This document shows positions 39,536 through 47,807 of a DNA stretch of 64,000 nt, one piece after another. The first letter of the stretch is position 1; every line of letters begins with the position of its first letter. The translations under genes were made by a program, and so were the position numbers. The notes under the pieces were generated by a model. The model searched no databases and was not told where the DNA came from. It saw only the letters and a list, made by a program, of their open reading frames with translations. Source of the DNA: Deinococcus peraridilitoris DSM 19664 (GTDB taxonomy: Bacteria > Deinococcota > Deinococci > Deinococcales > Deinococcaceae); the NCBI RefSeq assembly GCF_000317835.1, contig NC_019793.1, forward strand, positions 1,302,001 to 1,366,000, given 5' to 3'.

Positions 39536-41152
39536 ATGATCAAGCGAACCTCCGCGGCTCTGCTGACCCTTGCCCTTGTACTGACTGCCTGTGGAAGCAA
39601 TTCCGGCAGTGAAGCTCCTAGCCTCACGCCGCAGGCCATCAGCGGCAGCAACATTGATTCCTGGCGACGACAGATCATCTACCTCACGCTGCCGGACCGC
39701 TTTTTCAACGGCAGCACCGCCAACGACAACGCGGGACAACCCTACTGCTTCGATCCGAGCTGGCCTTACAAGTTTCACGGCGGCGATCTGGCCGGCTTGC
39801 GTCAGAAGCTTTCCTACATCAAGAGCACCGGAGCCCTCACCCTGTGGACCACCCCGGTGTACGCCCAGGTGCCGGAAGTCAATCCCAACACCTCCAACGC
39901 CTCGTGCGGCTACCACGGCTACTGGCCCAACTTCAAGAACCCGGCGGATTTGGCCGTCGAGCCCAAGCTGGGCAGCAGCAGCGACTTGCACGGTCTCATC
40001 ACCGACCTGCACAACAACGGCATGAAGTACATGATGGACATGGTCGCCAACCATGCCGGCTACGGCGCCAGCGTCACCAAAACCAACCCGGGGTGGTTTC
40101 ACGGTGACTGCACGGGCGATGACATCAACTGCCCACTCGCCGGACTGCCCGACTTTCGTCAGGAGGACGGAACGGTCGCCACCTACCTGACCAACCTCAG
40201 CAAAAACTGGACCAGCACCTACGCCATCGACGCCATCCGCATGGATACCGCCAAACACGTACCGATGAGCTATTGGCAGAACAGCTGGATTCCCGGTGTC
40301 CTGAACGCCCGGCCGAACACCTTCCTGCTGGCCGAAGCCTTTTTGACCGGTGGAGCCTCGCAGCTCAAGCCTTACTATGACGCGGGTTTCGACAGCACCT
40401 TCAACTTCCCACTGCGCAGCGCACTGGTGAGCAGCGTGGCCAAGGCCGGCAGCATGGACACCCTCGCCAGCAGCGTGCAGGACTACATGGGTACCCTGGG
40501 GCTGAGCCGCGCCCTGTTGACGGTCAATCTGCTCGACAACCACGACGTGCCCCGCTTCCTGAACGAAAGCGGCTTCGGCGTATCCGAAGACGAGATCCGC
40601 CGCCGCTACCACATGGCCCTCGGCGCGCTCATGACCCTGCCGGGCATTCCGCAGCTCTATTACGGCAACGAAATCGCCATGTACGGCGGCAATGACCCCG
40701 ACAACCGGCGCGACATGCCTTCCTGGGCCTGGACCAGCAGCGGCCGCAGCGGCACCTACAGCGGCTTTCTGCCGAACCCGGGCCTGACCTACAACCTCGT
40801 GCAGAAGCTCGCGGGCGTCCGCACCAACAACCCCGGCCTCTGGAAAGGCTACTACGCCGAAATGTGGCGTCCCAACGGCGGCAGCAACCTGTTTGCCTTT
40901 TACCGGGGCTACAGTGACAGCACGGTCGGCAGCCGCCTGATCATGGTGTTCAACAACAACGCCTCGAGTGCCAGCGTGACGCTCAACATCGGTGCCAACA
41001 CCGCCATCAGCAGCGCCGACCGCAGCTACCTGGCCAGCCGCACCTTCGACGATCAGGCCGGACAGGGCGCGCCCGCGACGGTGAGCAGCAGCAACGGCTC
41101 GCTCACGGTCAGTCTGCCCACCAAGTCCTTCGCCATTTACAAAGCCCGCTGA
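39536..41152 (+). CDS. lipoprotein alpha-amylase family glycoside hydrolase (GH13)
   Basis: 538 residues. Lipoprotein signal MIKRTSAALLTLALVLTAC (Cys19). The GH13 barrel shows the four family regions: DMVANHAG, the nucleophile Asp237 in IDAIRMDTAKH, the acid/base Glu267 in FLLAEAF, and the transition-state stabiliser Asp337 in NLLDNHDVPRF. A C-terminal beta domain with GSRLIMVFNNNASSASVTLNIG follows from about residue 455. It should cut alpha-1,4-glucans outside the cytoplasmic membrane. AGGAGA lies 5 bases before the ATG. The cysteine pairs at residues 71, 124, 192 and 199 fit an extracytoplasmic location. Confidence 0.93.
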   Translation: MIKRTSAALLTLALVLTACGSNSGSEAPSLTPQAISGSNIDSWRRQIIYLTLPDRFFNGSTANDNAGQPYCFDPSWPYKFHGGDLAGLRQKLSYIKSTGALTLWTTPVYAQVPEVNPNTSNASCGYHGYWPNFKNPADLAVEPKLGSSSDLHGLITDLHNNGMKYMMDMVANHAGYGASVTKTNPGWFHGDCTGDDINCPLAGLPDFRQEDGTVATYLTNLSKNWTSTYAIDAIRMDTAKHVPMSYWQNSWIPGVLNARPNTFLLAEAFLTGGASQLKPYYDAGFDSTFNFPLRSALVSSVAKAGSMDTLASSVQDYMGTLGLSRALLTVNLLDNHDVPRFLNESGFGVSEDEIRRRYHMALGALMTLPGIPQLYYGNEIAMYGGNDPDNRRDMPSWAWTSSGRSGTYSGFLPNPGLTYNLVQKLAGVRTNNPGLWKGYYAEMWRPNGGSNLFAFYRGYSDSTVGSRLIMVFNNNASSASVTLNIGANTAISSADRSYLASRTFDDQAGQGAPATVSSSNGSLTVSLPTKSFAIYKAR

Positions 41153-41179
41153 GCAGCGGGCACTGGCATTCAACACGTG

Positions 41180-41211
41180 GCATTCAGTGTGCGGGCCCGC
41201 ACACTGAATGC
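41180..41211. promoter_or_regulatory. 32-bp perfect palindrome between amylase and hydrolase genes
   Basis: Arms of 16 bp: GCATTCAGTGTGCGGG and its reverse complement, without a loop. It follows a shorter repeat GCCCGCT-GAGC-AGCGGGC that spans the amylase stop codon (41145-41162). It has no T run. It may be a terminator-like hairpin or an operator for the hydrolase gene, whose ATG is 85 bases further on. Confidence 0.5.
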
Positions 41212-41296
41212 GCGGCTCTCCAGCCTGCCCTCACGCCCTGCTCAGCGGCCACGGCACAGAATTGGGCGTTTCACCGGGATCAACAGGAGGAGTCAG

Positions 41297-42130
41297 ATGT
41301 CGTACGTCACCGTCGGTCAGGAAAACGGGCAATCCATCGAGCTGTACTTCGAGGATCACGGCAGCGGCCAGGCGGTCGTGCTGATTCACGGCTTTCCGCT
41401 CAACGGTCACTCCTGGGAGCGCCAGGAAGCGGCGCTGCTGGACGCCGGGTACCGCGTCATCACCTACGACCGCCGCGGTTTCGGAGCGTCGAGCAAGCCT
41501 TCGACCGGCTACGACTACGATACCTTCACGCGTGACCTGGACGCCTTGCTTTCACACCTTGATCTGCGCGAGGTGGTGCTGGTCGGCTTTTCGATGGGCA
41601 CCGGTGAGGTCTCGCGCTACCTGGGGCAGTACGGCAGCGAGCGGGTCAGCAAGGCCGTCTTGATCGGCCCTATCCCGCCTTACCTGCTCAAGACCGCCGA
41701 CAATCCCGAAGGCGTCGATCAGCAGGTCTTCGAGGGCATCAAGGACGCCATCAGAAAAGACCGCGCCGCGTACCTGACCCAGTTCTTCGAGAATTTCTAC
41801 AACACCGACGCACTGCTCGGCAGCCGCGTCAGCCAGGAAGTGCTGCGCCTGAGCTGGAACGTCGCGGCGCGTGCCTCAGCGCGCGCCACGCTGGCCTGCG
41901 TGGACACCTGGCTGACCGACTTCCGCGCGGACATCGCCAAAATCGACGTGCCCACCCTGATCATCCACGGTGACGCCGACCGCATCCTGCCCTTTGACGC
42001 CACTGCCAAACGCCTGCCCGAGCTGATCGCCGGCAGCGAGCTGGTGGTGATTGCGAACGGTCCGCACAACGTCCTGTGGACCTTTGCCGAGGAAGTCAAC
42101 GCGGCGCTGCTGACCTTCTTGCAGAAGTGA
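41297..42130 (+). CDS. alpha/beta-hydrolase, non-heme chloroperoxidase type
   Basis: 277 residues. The nucleophile elbow GFSMGTGE carries Ser99. The acid Asp lies in IIHGDADRILPF and the His in NGPHNVLWTF. VLIHGFPLNGHSW holds the oxyanion hole, and YDRRGFGASSKPSTGYDYDTFTRDLDALL is the strongly conserved chloroperoxidase/esterase-group stretch. The family includes perhydrolases and esterases; the halogenating activity is a side reaction. GGAGGA lies 6 bases before the ATG; the longer frame from 41177 crosses the palindrome and is not supported. Confidence 0.9.
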   Translation: MSYVTVGQENGQSIELYFEDHGSGQAVVLIHGFPLNGHSWERQEAALLDAGYRVITYDRRGFGASSKPSTGYDYDTFTRDLDALLSHLDLREVVLVGFSMGTGEVSRYLGQYGSERVSKAVLIGPIPPYLLKTADNPEGVDQQVFEGIKDAIRKDRAAYLTQFFENFYNTDALLGSRVSQEVLRLSWNVAARASARATLACVDTWLTDFRADIAKIDVPTLIIHGDADRILPFDATAKRLPELIAGSELVVIANGPHNVLWTFAEEVNAALLTFLQK

Positions 42131-42231
42131 GGACACCGCAGGCCGACTGCTCAGTGTCCTCGACCTTTTCGTCGTCGATCTGGAGAAGCGCCGCAAGAAG
42201 GTCATGATCGATGTTGCCTGACCGTTGCCCC

Positions 42232-42266
42232 AGAACGGACCGCGCTTGCACAGCGCGGTCCGTTCT
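42232..42266. terminator. bidirectional terminator between hydrolase and YibE/F genes
   Basis: Perfect 15-bp arms AGAACGGACCGCGCT / AGCGCGGTCCGTTCT with loop TGCAC. TTCTTTC follows on the plus strand. It lies between two convergent stop codons. Confidence 0.85.
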
Positions 42267-42286
42267 TTCGGTCCGTCGGCCTTTGG

Positions 42287-43330
42287 TCAGTCGGCGGCCA
42301 CGGCCTCGCCGCTCGGGCGCCGTCCCCGCTTGATCAGCAGCGCCGCCAGGTAGGTGGTGAGCGGTACGGCCAGCAGCAGGCACGACGCGCCCACCAGCAC
42401 GTTGGTGATCTCGGCGGCAAAACCTTCGCCGTTCACCTTCTGCCACACCGGGTTGGGATCGCGGTAAAAGAGCAGCAGGCTCGGTATGGTTCCTGCCGCG
42501 TAAGCGAGGACCAGCACGTTCACCATGCTGCCCATGTGATCGAAGCCCACCCGCATCGCGCGGGTGTAGAGCTCGCGCACGTTGCGCCGCGGGTCCTCCT
42601 CGTGCAGGGTCTCCACCACCGAGGCCTGGGTGACGGTCACATCGTTGAGGGCGCCGACTGCCCCGAGCACGACGCTCACCAGAAACAGCCCCAGGGCGTC
42701 CAGACCGAACAGGCTCTGCGCGGCGTACCCGCCGGTGGTGCTCAGACCGGTGAAGTGCATGGCGCGGCTGAAGTAGAGCGTGAGGAAAAACCCGGTGCCC
42801 GCCGCGCACAGCGTGCCGAGCAGGGCAGCGCTCGTCTTGCGGTTCACACCGTGGACGAAGTAGAGCGTGAAGATCAGGATGCCCGGCACCGCGAGCAGCA
42901 TGGTGGTGATGATGTTCTCGCCCTGCGCGAGGCGCGGCACCACGAAGGTCATCAGTACCCCCAGGCTCGCGAGGGTGCCCAGCACTGCCCGCACCCCCTT
43001 GGCCCGCCCGATCAGTGTGGCGAGTCCCAGAAAGAGTCCGAGCTGCACGAGCAGCTGCGGGTAGCGAATCGGGGCGTCGAGCAGGTAGTCGTTGCCGGTC
43101 TTCCACACGACCACGCGCTGTTTGGGCTCAAAGCGGGACGCGTCCTGAAAGATCGTTACGTTGACGATGTCACCGTTGTCGAGCGTGACGACGGCTTCTT
43201 CCGGGCCGTACATCTGCTCGAAGGTGCCGCGCAGGTAGGTGCCCAGCGGGATGGCCTTGTCCGGCAGGGCGTTCTGCGCCGCGGCACACGACGTCAGGAG
43301 CAGGGCGAGCAGCAGGGCGGGCAGGCGCAT
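42287..43330 (-). CDS. YibE/F family membrane protein
   Basis: 347 residues. An N-terminal signal-like helix (LPALLLALLLTSCAAAQ, with a possible lipobox TSC) leads to a soluble beta-domain (TYLRGTFEQMYGPEEAVVTLDNGDIVNV). About seven membrane helices follow. Family hallmarks are RAVLGTLASLGVLMTFVVPRL, GVNRKTSAALLGTL, GALNDVTVTQASVVETLHEEDP and MRVGFDHMGSMVNVLVLAYAAG. Function in the family is unknown. TAGCAT lies 6 bases before the ATG, so the mRNA is probably leaderless. Confidence 0.87.
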   Translation of the reverse strand: MRLPALLLALLLTSCAAAQNALPDKAIPLGTYLRGTFEQMYGPEEAVVTLDNGDIVNVTIFQDASRFEPKQRVVVWKTGNDYLLDAPIRYPQLLVQLGLFLGLATLIGRAKGVRAVLGTLASLGVLMTFVVPRLAQGENIITTMLLAVPGILIFTLYFVHGVNRKTSAALLGTLCAAGTGFFLTLYFSRAMHFTGLSTTGGYAAQSLFGLDALGLFLVSVVLGAVGALNDVTVTQASVVETLHEEDPRRNVRELYTRAMRVGFDHMGSMVNVLVLAYAAGTIPSLLLFYRDPNPVWQKVNGEGFAAEITNVLVGASCLLLAVPLTTYLAALLIKRGRRPSGEAVAAD

Positions 43331-43336
43331 ACGGTC

Positions 43337-43342
43337 ATGCTA
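43337..43342 (-). promoter_or_regulatory. -10 box of leaderless yibE/F mRNA
   Basis: TAGCAT on the minus strand with six bases (GACCGT) before the ATG at 43328-43330. Confidence 0.5.
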
Positions 43343-43389
43343 CGGGAGTCTGGTTCGCGCCAGGCTCCCCACCCTGGAGAGGTCCGTTC

Positions 43390-43509
43390 CTACCACTCCG
43401 GAAAAGGATGGGGAAGGCGGGTCCAGGCCTCTGGTCCGGCGCTCATCTCGTGTTCGCTGAGCAGCGCCGCGTCTTCAGGGAAGTGCCGAGGAGGGCCGGG
43501 ATACAGCAT
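43390..43509 (-). CDS. possible 39-residue peptide in frame with the gene upstream of it
   Basis: Starts MLYPGPPRHFPEDAALLSEH and ends LPHPFPEW before TAG. The frame is the same as that of the 104-residue protein to its right, separated only by that gene's TAA and ten sense codons (AAAPDGPYLK). It is rich in Pro, His and Trp and has no clear ribosome site. It may be a former C-terminal part of the upstream protein cut off by a nonsense mutation, or a chance frame. Confidence 0.25.
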   Translation of the reverse strand: MLYPGPPRHFPEDAALLSEHEMSAGPEAWTRLPHPFPEW

Positions 43510-43539
43510 CTTCAGATACGGCCCATCGGGCGCCGCGGC

Positions 43540-43854
43540 TTACGCCGACTTGTCTCCTGGTGGCGCCAGGGCGCCATGCCATTCCGGCGACACTTCCTGC
43601 ACGTAGTTCAGCAGGTTCACGGCGCCCTGATAGATGTAGTCGAACATGGCGCCCACGTCGGTGCCGCGCACCTTCATCACCGCGTGCTTGTCGACCATGG
43701 CTTCCATCACCAGGCCGGCCGGCAGGTCGTGCAGGGGGTCCGGGGGCGCCCAGGCCACCTCGACTTTGCAGCGTCGTGCGTTGAGCCCGTCGAGTTGCTT
43801 GTGCTGTTCGCTTGACAGCTGCTTCGCCCAGTGAAGTGCCGCGTCACTTTCCAT
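43540..43854 (-). CDS. small protein of unknown function (104 residues)
   Basis: Starts MESDAALHWAKQLSSEQHKQL after AGGAG, a good ribosome site. There is no signal or membrane segment. The middle part (VEVAWAPPDPLHDLPAGLVMEAMVDKHAVMKV) and the helix MFDYIYQGAVNLLNYVQEVS suggest a compact alpha/beta protein. I do not recognise the family. It is divergent from the chromate transporter gene. Confidence 0.6.
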   Translation of the reverse strand: MESDAALHWAKQLSSEQHKQLDGLNARRCKVEVAWAPPDPLHDLPAGLVMEAMVDKHAVMKVRGTDVGAMFDYIYQGAVNLLNYVQEVSPEWHGALAPPGDKSA

Positions 43855-44153
43855 GCTGCTCCTGTATTCCGGCCGGCACGCGCGGGGCGTGCGGTCAACG
43901 CTCGGTCTCGCCCGGCGATGTCGGGGCGTATGGGCTGAGGAAGCGGAAGCAAGCAGGGCGGGGCTTCAGCATAGCGCCCGGAGCAGCGGGCCGGGTCGCG
44001 CGGACCATCCCACCCGTACCGGTTATCCCCGTTCGGTTACCCCACCGTGAACCCGGCGCCACCCCGCATCCCGTACCATGAACAGGCGCCACGGCCAGGG
44101 ACGTTTCCCATCGCCCTGCTGCCCTCCTGTCCACGAACTTCACGGAGTTGCCC

Positions 44154-45557
44154 ATGTCCACCCGAAACGAGCCCGCCCACCTCGCTCCTCCCGCGCCCCG
44201 GCATGTCCCCTTCGGTGAGGCGGTCGGCGTGTGGGCCAGAATTGCCGTGCAAAGCTTTGGCGGCCCCGCCGGGCAGATCGCCCTGATGCACCGCATCCTG
44301 GTCGAGGAGAAGCGCTGGATCAGCGAGGAGCGCTTTTTACACGCCCTGAATTACTGCATGCTGCTGCCGGGTCCGGAAGCGCAGCAGCTGACCATTTACA
44401 TCGGCTGGCTGCTGCACGGCACCCGCGGAGGCATCGTCGCCGGGACCTTGTTTATCCTGCCGGGCTTTTTTGCCATTCTGGCGCTCAGCGTCATCTACGC
44501 CCTCTACCAGCAGACGACGCTCGTGCAGGCGCTGTTCTTCGGCCTGAAGGCCGCGGTGCTGGTGATCGTGCTCGACGCGGTGATCCGCATCGGCAGGCGT
44601 ACGCTGAGGCATCCCCTGCTGATCGCCATTGCCGCCCTGGCCTTCAGCGCGATCTTCTTTTTCAACGTTCCCTTTCCGCTCGTCGTGCTGGGCGCGGGTG
44701 TGTTCGGGTATTTCGGCAGCCGCGCCCGGCCAGAGGTGTTTCAGGCGAGCGGTGGACACGGCCCCTCGCACTCCGGCGCGGTGGTGGGGGAAGACGAGGC
44801 GGTCATCAACGAACGCACTGTGCCGCGCGTGCAGCCCACCTGGGCGCACGCCGTGCGGGTCGGCGCGGTCGGTCTCGCCGCCTGGTTTGGCCCCCTGCTG
44901 CTGCTGGGCAACCTGCTGGGCTTTTCGAGCGTCTACTGGCAGATGTCCAAGTTCTTCAGCCAGATGGCCGTGGTGACCTTTGGGGGCGCCTACGCCGTGC
45001 TGGCCTACGTCGCGCAGCAGGCTGTGCAGGGCTACGGCTGGCTCCGGCCCGGCGAGATGCTCAACGGCCTGGGCCTGGCCGAAACCACGCCTGGTCCGCT
45101 CATTCAGGTGGTGCAGTACGTGGGCTTTCTGGGCGCCTTTCGTGATCCGGGAGCGCTCAGCCCGCTCGCCGCCGGTGTACTCGCGTCGGTCGTGGTTACC
45201 TGGGCCACCTTCGCGCCGTGCTTCCTGTGGATCTTCCTGGGCGCTCCCTACATCGAGCAGCTGCGCGGCAACAAGGCCCTCTCCGGAGCGCTGACGGCCA
45301 TCACGGCCGCGGTGGTGGGGGTGATTCTCAACCTGAGCGTGTGGTTCGCGCTGAATACCCTGTTCGCGCGGGTGGGCGAAGTGCGTGCCGGGCCCCTGCG
45401 GCTGTACACGCCGGAGTGGAGCACCCTCAGCGTGGCCTCACTGGTCCTGACCGTCATCGCGGCGATTGCGCTCTTGCGCTTCAGGCTCGGCACCCTGACC
45501 ACCCTGGCCCTCACGACACTGCTTGGCGCGGCCTTCGTGCTCCTCCGGGCCAGTTGA
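44154..45557 (+). CDS. chrA: chromate transporter, ChrA family
   Basis: Inner-membrane anion exporter of 467 residues with two homologous CHR halves. The first half has the signature VWARIAVQSFGGPAGQIALMHRILVEEKRWISEERFLHALNYCMLLPGPEAQQL. The second starts near residue 270 with FSQMAVVTFGGAYAVLAYVAQQAV and LGLAETTPGPLIQVVQYVGFLGAF. About ten to twelve helices are predicted. Chromate efflux is the known activity of the family; some members move other anions. The ATG at 44154 follows GGAG; a TTG two codons earlier is in frame. No chrB regulator adjoins. Confidence 0.92.
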   Translation: MSTRNEPAHLAPPAPRHVPFGEAVGVWARIAVQSFGGPAGQIALMHRILVEEKRWISEERFLHALNYCMLLPGPEAQQLTIYIGWLLHGTRGGIVAGTLFILPGFFAILALSVIYALYQQTTLVQALFFGLKAAVLVIVLDAVIRIGRRTLRHPLLIAIAALAFSAIFFFNVPFPLVVLGAGVFGYFGSRARPEVFQASGGHGPSHSGAVVGEDEAVINERTVPRVQPTWAHAVRVGAVGLAAWFGPLLLLGNLLGFSSVYWQMSKFFSQMAVVTFGGAYAVLAYVAQQAVQGYGWLRPGEMLNGLGLAETTPGPLIQVVQYVGFLGAFRDPGALSPLAAGVLASVVVTWATFAPCFLWIFLGAPYIEQLRGNKALSGALTAITAAVVGVILNLSVWFALNTLFARVGEVRAGPLRLYTPEWSTLSVASLVLTVIAAIALLRFRLGTLTTLALTTLLGAAFVLLRAS

Positions 45558-45637
45558 CCGCGCACCCTCGCGCGCCGCAAAAACGGGACCTCAATCGGTC
45601 TTCACGCCGCTCTTCAATACTCCCGAACCGTGATGCC

Positions 45638-45643
45638 TAGCCT
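45638..45643 (+). promoter_or_regulatory. -10 box of leaderless SDR mRNA
   Basis: TAGCCT separated by GCAGAA from the ATG at 45650. No ribosome site precedes the gene, which supports a leaderless start. Confidence 0.45.
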
Positions 45644-45649
45644 GCAGAA

Positions 45650-46654
45650 ATGAGCGAGGCGCACTGCGGCCTGCACTTTCGGGCACCACGACACTTCCGG
45701 GCGCTTGGATGGACCGTGCTGCCCGTCGCGTTGCTGGTGGCCCACACCCTGCGAAAGACGCGTTTACGACAAGCCCTCACCGGGAAGGTCATGGTGATCA
45801 CGGGCGCGTCGAGCGGCATCGGCCGGGCCGTGGCGCTGGAAGGCGCGCGGCGCGGCGCCCGCCTGGTGCTCGCCGCGCGTCACGCCTCGGACCTGGAACG
45901 GGTGGCGGGCGAAGTGCGGGCACTGGGCGCCGAAGCACTGGCCGTGCCCACTGACGTGCGTGACCGGGCGCAGGTGCAGCACCTCGTCGATCAGACCGTG
46001 CAGCACTTCGGACGGCTGGACGTGATGTTCAACCATGCCGGCGCCTGGTTCATCGACACGGTCGAGCACAGCGAAGAGCGCCACATGCGTGACTTGATCG
46101 ACCTCAACATCATGGGCGTGCTGTATGGCGTTCAGGCTGCCGTGCCGGTCATGCGCCGCCAGGGCTTTGGGCACATCATCAATACTTCCTCGGTGGAGGG
46201 CCGCATCGGCTTTCCCTTCACGGGCGTGTACGCCGGAACAAAGGCCTTCGTGGAGCTCATGACGCAGTCGCTGCGCCAGGAATTGATGCACGTCGAACAA
46301 ACCGGTGTGAGGGTAAGCGCCGTGCTGCCGGTCACGGTGCGCACCCCGATTTTCGACAAGGTCGCCAATGTACACCGAGGCGGGCAGGGCGCCCACATGA
46401 ACATCCCCGTGCAGGAACCGACCCAGGTCGCGCGGGCCGTACTGGACGCCGTGGAAGTCTACCGGCCGGTGATCTTGCCGTTTCGGCCCATTTTCGGCCT
46501 GATGGCGCTGTACGACCTGCTGCCCGGTCTGACCGACCGATTGATGACGCTCGTCCGGGTGGACAAAGCGGCCTCGCCTCTCAGCCACGCCCGGCGGGGC
46601 AGTCACCGCGACGAGCGCCCCATCTCCCCGGCCACGCCGATCCTCCGCTCATAA
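45650..46654 (+). CDS. SDR-family oxidoreductase with N-terminal membrane-proximal segment
   Basis: 334 residues. A hydrophobic stretch at about 20-33 (LGWTVLPVALLVAHTL) precedes the Rossmann fold. The nucleotide site is ITGASSGIG, and the usual NNAG is NHAG. The catalytic Ser is in NTSSVEG, and Tyr and Lys are in YAGTKAFVE. The C-terminal tail is longer than in small SDRs and Arg-rich. This layout matches uncharacterised SDRs often annotated as short-chain dehydrogenases of cell-envelope lipids. Substrate unknown. It is convergent with the glycosylase gene. Confidence 0.85.
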   Translation: MSEAHCGLHFRAPRHFRALGWTVLPVALLVAHTLRKTRLRQALTGKVMVITGASSGIGRAVALEGARRGARLVLAARHASDLERVAGEVRALGAEALAVPTDVRDRAQVQHLVDQTVQHFGRLDVMFNHAGAWFIDTVEHSEERHMRDLIDLNIMGVLYGVQAAVPVMRRQGFGHIINTSSVEGRIGFPFTGVYAGTKAFVELMTQSLRQELMHVEQTGVRVSAVLPVTVRTPIFDKVANVHRGGQGAHMNIPVQEPTQVARAVLDAVEVYRPVILPFRPIFGLMALYDLLPGLTDRLMTLVRVDKAASPLSHARRGSHRDERPISPATPILRS

Positions 46655-46732
46655 GAGCGTTGGCGCGGTCTGGCGTTCGTCGCCGCCCGGCGGTGTTGTC
46701 ACGCCACCGAGCGGGTCCTGACAAGGGACGAC

Positions 46733-47359
46733 TCAACCCTGAAATGACCGGCCCCTCTCTTGCAGGTAAGCGTGCCAGAGCAGGCGCGTCGCCACAGAAC
46801 GCCACGGTCGCCAGGACTGTCCCATGACGAGCAGCTGTGCTCGCGTCGGCCGCTCTGCCAGTCCGTAAACACGCCGCACGGACGACACCAGCGCCAGATC
46901 TCCCACCGGCAGGATGTCGGGACGCAGCAGGGCGAGCAGCAGGTAGACGTCCACCGTCCACGGTCCGACTCCTTTGATGCCGCTCAGCGCCTCGCGCACG
47001 CCCGCGTCATCCTGCCTTTCGAGCCCGTCCAGGTCTACCCGGCCATTGACCACCGCCTCGGCAAGGGCGAGCAGATACGCGCTCTTCTGCCGGGTCAGGC
47101 CCGCCCCGCGCAAGTTGTCCGCACTCGCCAGAATCACTTCGGGCGTCACCTCTCCGACCCTTGCCTGCAGTCGGGTGAACGCGGCGCGCGCGGAAGCCAG
47201 CGAAACCTGTTGCTCCAGGATGATCAGCACCAGGGCGGCAAATCCTGGTGGACGGCTCCACAGGGGCGGCGCTCCGAATTGGGCCAGCAGGGCGCGTAAC
47301 ACCGGGTCCCGCCCGGCCAGCTCCGCCAGTCCCTCGGCCTGACGCGCGGGGGTCAGCAT
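46733..47359 (-). CDS. DNA-3-methyladenine glycosylase, AlkA/HhH-GPD type
   Basis: Base-excision repair enzyme that removes alkylated bases. About 208 residues from the ATG at 47357-47359. The HhH-GPD core is GFAALVLIILEQQVSLASARAAFTRL. The hairpin GIKGVGPWTVDVYLLLAL follows, and the catalytic Asp lies in LPVGDLALVSSV. No Fe-S cluster cysteines or Lys nucleophile are seen, so it is a monofunctional glycosylase. The open frame runs far upstream into the ferredoxin gene; the start is placed where family homology begins, with GGAG about 10 bases before it. It is the last gene of the riboswitch-headed unit. Confidence 0.87.
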   Translation of the reverse strand: MLTPARQAEGLAELAGRDPVLRALLAQFGAPPLWSRPPGFAALVLIILEQQVSLASARAAFTRLQARVGEVTPEVILASADNLRGAGLTRQKSAYLLALAEAVVNGRVDLDGLERQDDAGVREALSGIKGVGPWTVDVYLLLALLRPDILPVGDLALVSSVRRVYGLAERPTRAQLLVMGQSWRPWRSVATRLLWHAYLQERGRSFQG

Positions 47360-47444
47360 CTCATGCACGCTCCGGCACGGGCCGCAGGAGCAGACCGCAC
47401 CCGGCGCGCTGCCTGCCTGGCCCTCGGCGGATTCGGTGACCCGC

Positions 47445-47789
47445 TCAGCTGTCGGCAGGTCCATAGCGGCGCTCCTGGGGTAACTCCGCTTCCTCGTGCA
47501 CGGCCTGCGCCACGCGCAGGGCCAGCGGAAAATCCACGGCTTCGTACCAGGCCTGCTCCAGCTGCCCGGCGCGTTCACGGTAGCAGGCCAGGGTGGGCCC
47601 ATAGCTGCAGGCGCCCAGACAGCCGCTGCGGGTGAGGCGCACGCTGCCGCCGGTCTTGTAGTACAGCAGCTTCTGGTTGTCGAGCGCGCGTTGCAGGGCC
47701 AGGTACAGCAGGTCGGCGCCGCGTTGCTGGCAGCTGGAGCCGCCGCAGGCGAGCAGGTGTCCGTTGGTTTTGAAGTATTTAGCGGGCAT
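47445..47789 (-). CDS. thioredoxin-like [2Fe-2S] ferredoxin
   Basis: 114 residues. The cysteines lie in LLACGGSSC near the N-terminus and in GCLGACSYGPTLACY near residue 60, the spacing of thioredoxin-fold [2Fe-2S] proteins (Shethna/NuoE-like). It would carry electrons in the cytoplasm. It begins 18 bases after the stop of the cobalamin ABC ATPase gene, so it is very likely co-transcribed. Such ferredoxins are often found near cobalamin or heme genes. No ribosome site is strong at its ATG. Confidence 0.85.
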   Translation of the reverse strand: MPAKYFKTNGHLLACGGSSCQQRGADLLYLALQRALDNQKLLYYKTGGSVRLTRSGCLGACSYGPTLACYRERAGQLEQAWYEAVDFPLALRVAQAVHEEAELPQERRYGPADS

Positions 47790-47807
47790 AGGATTGACAA
47801 AGCGCCG

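Noticed and set aside
42150..42222. An open segment reading LLSVLDLFVVDLEKRRKKV and a few residues more, like the end of a regulator.
   Set aside because: Only about 25 codons with no start and no matching upstream part. It may be chance, so it is not annotated as a gene remnant.
47360..47800. The long upstream extension of the glycosylase frame (would give 355 residues).
   Set aside because: It lies antiphase over the ferredoxin gene, which has clear cluster cysteines; family similarity begins only near 47359.
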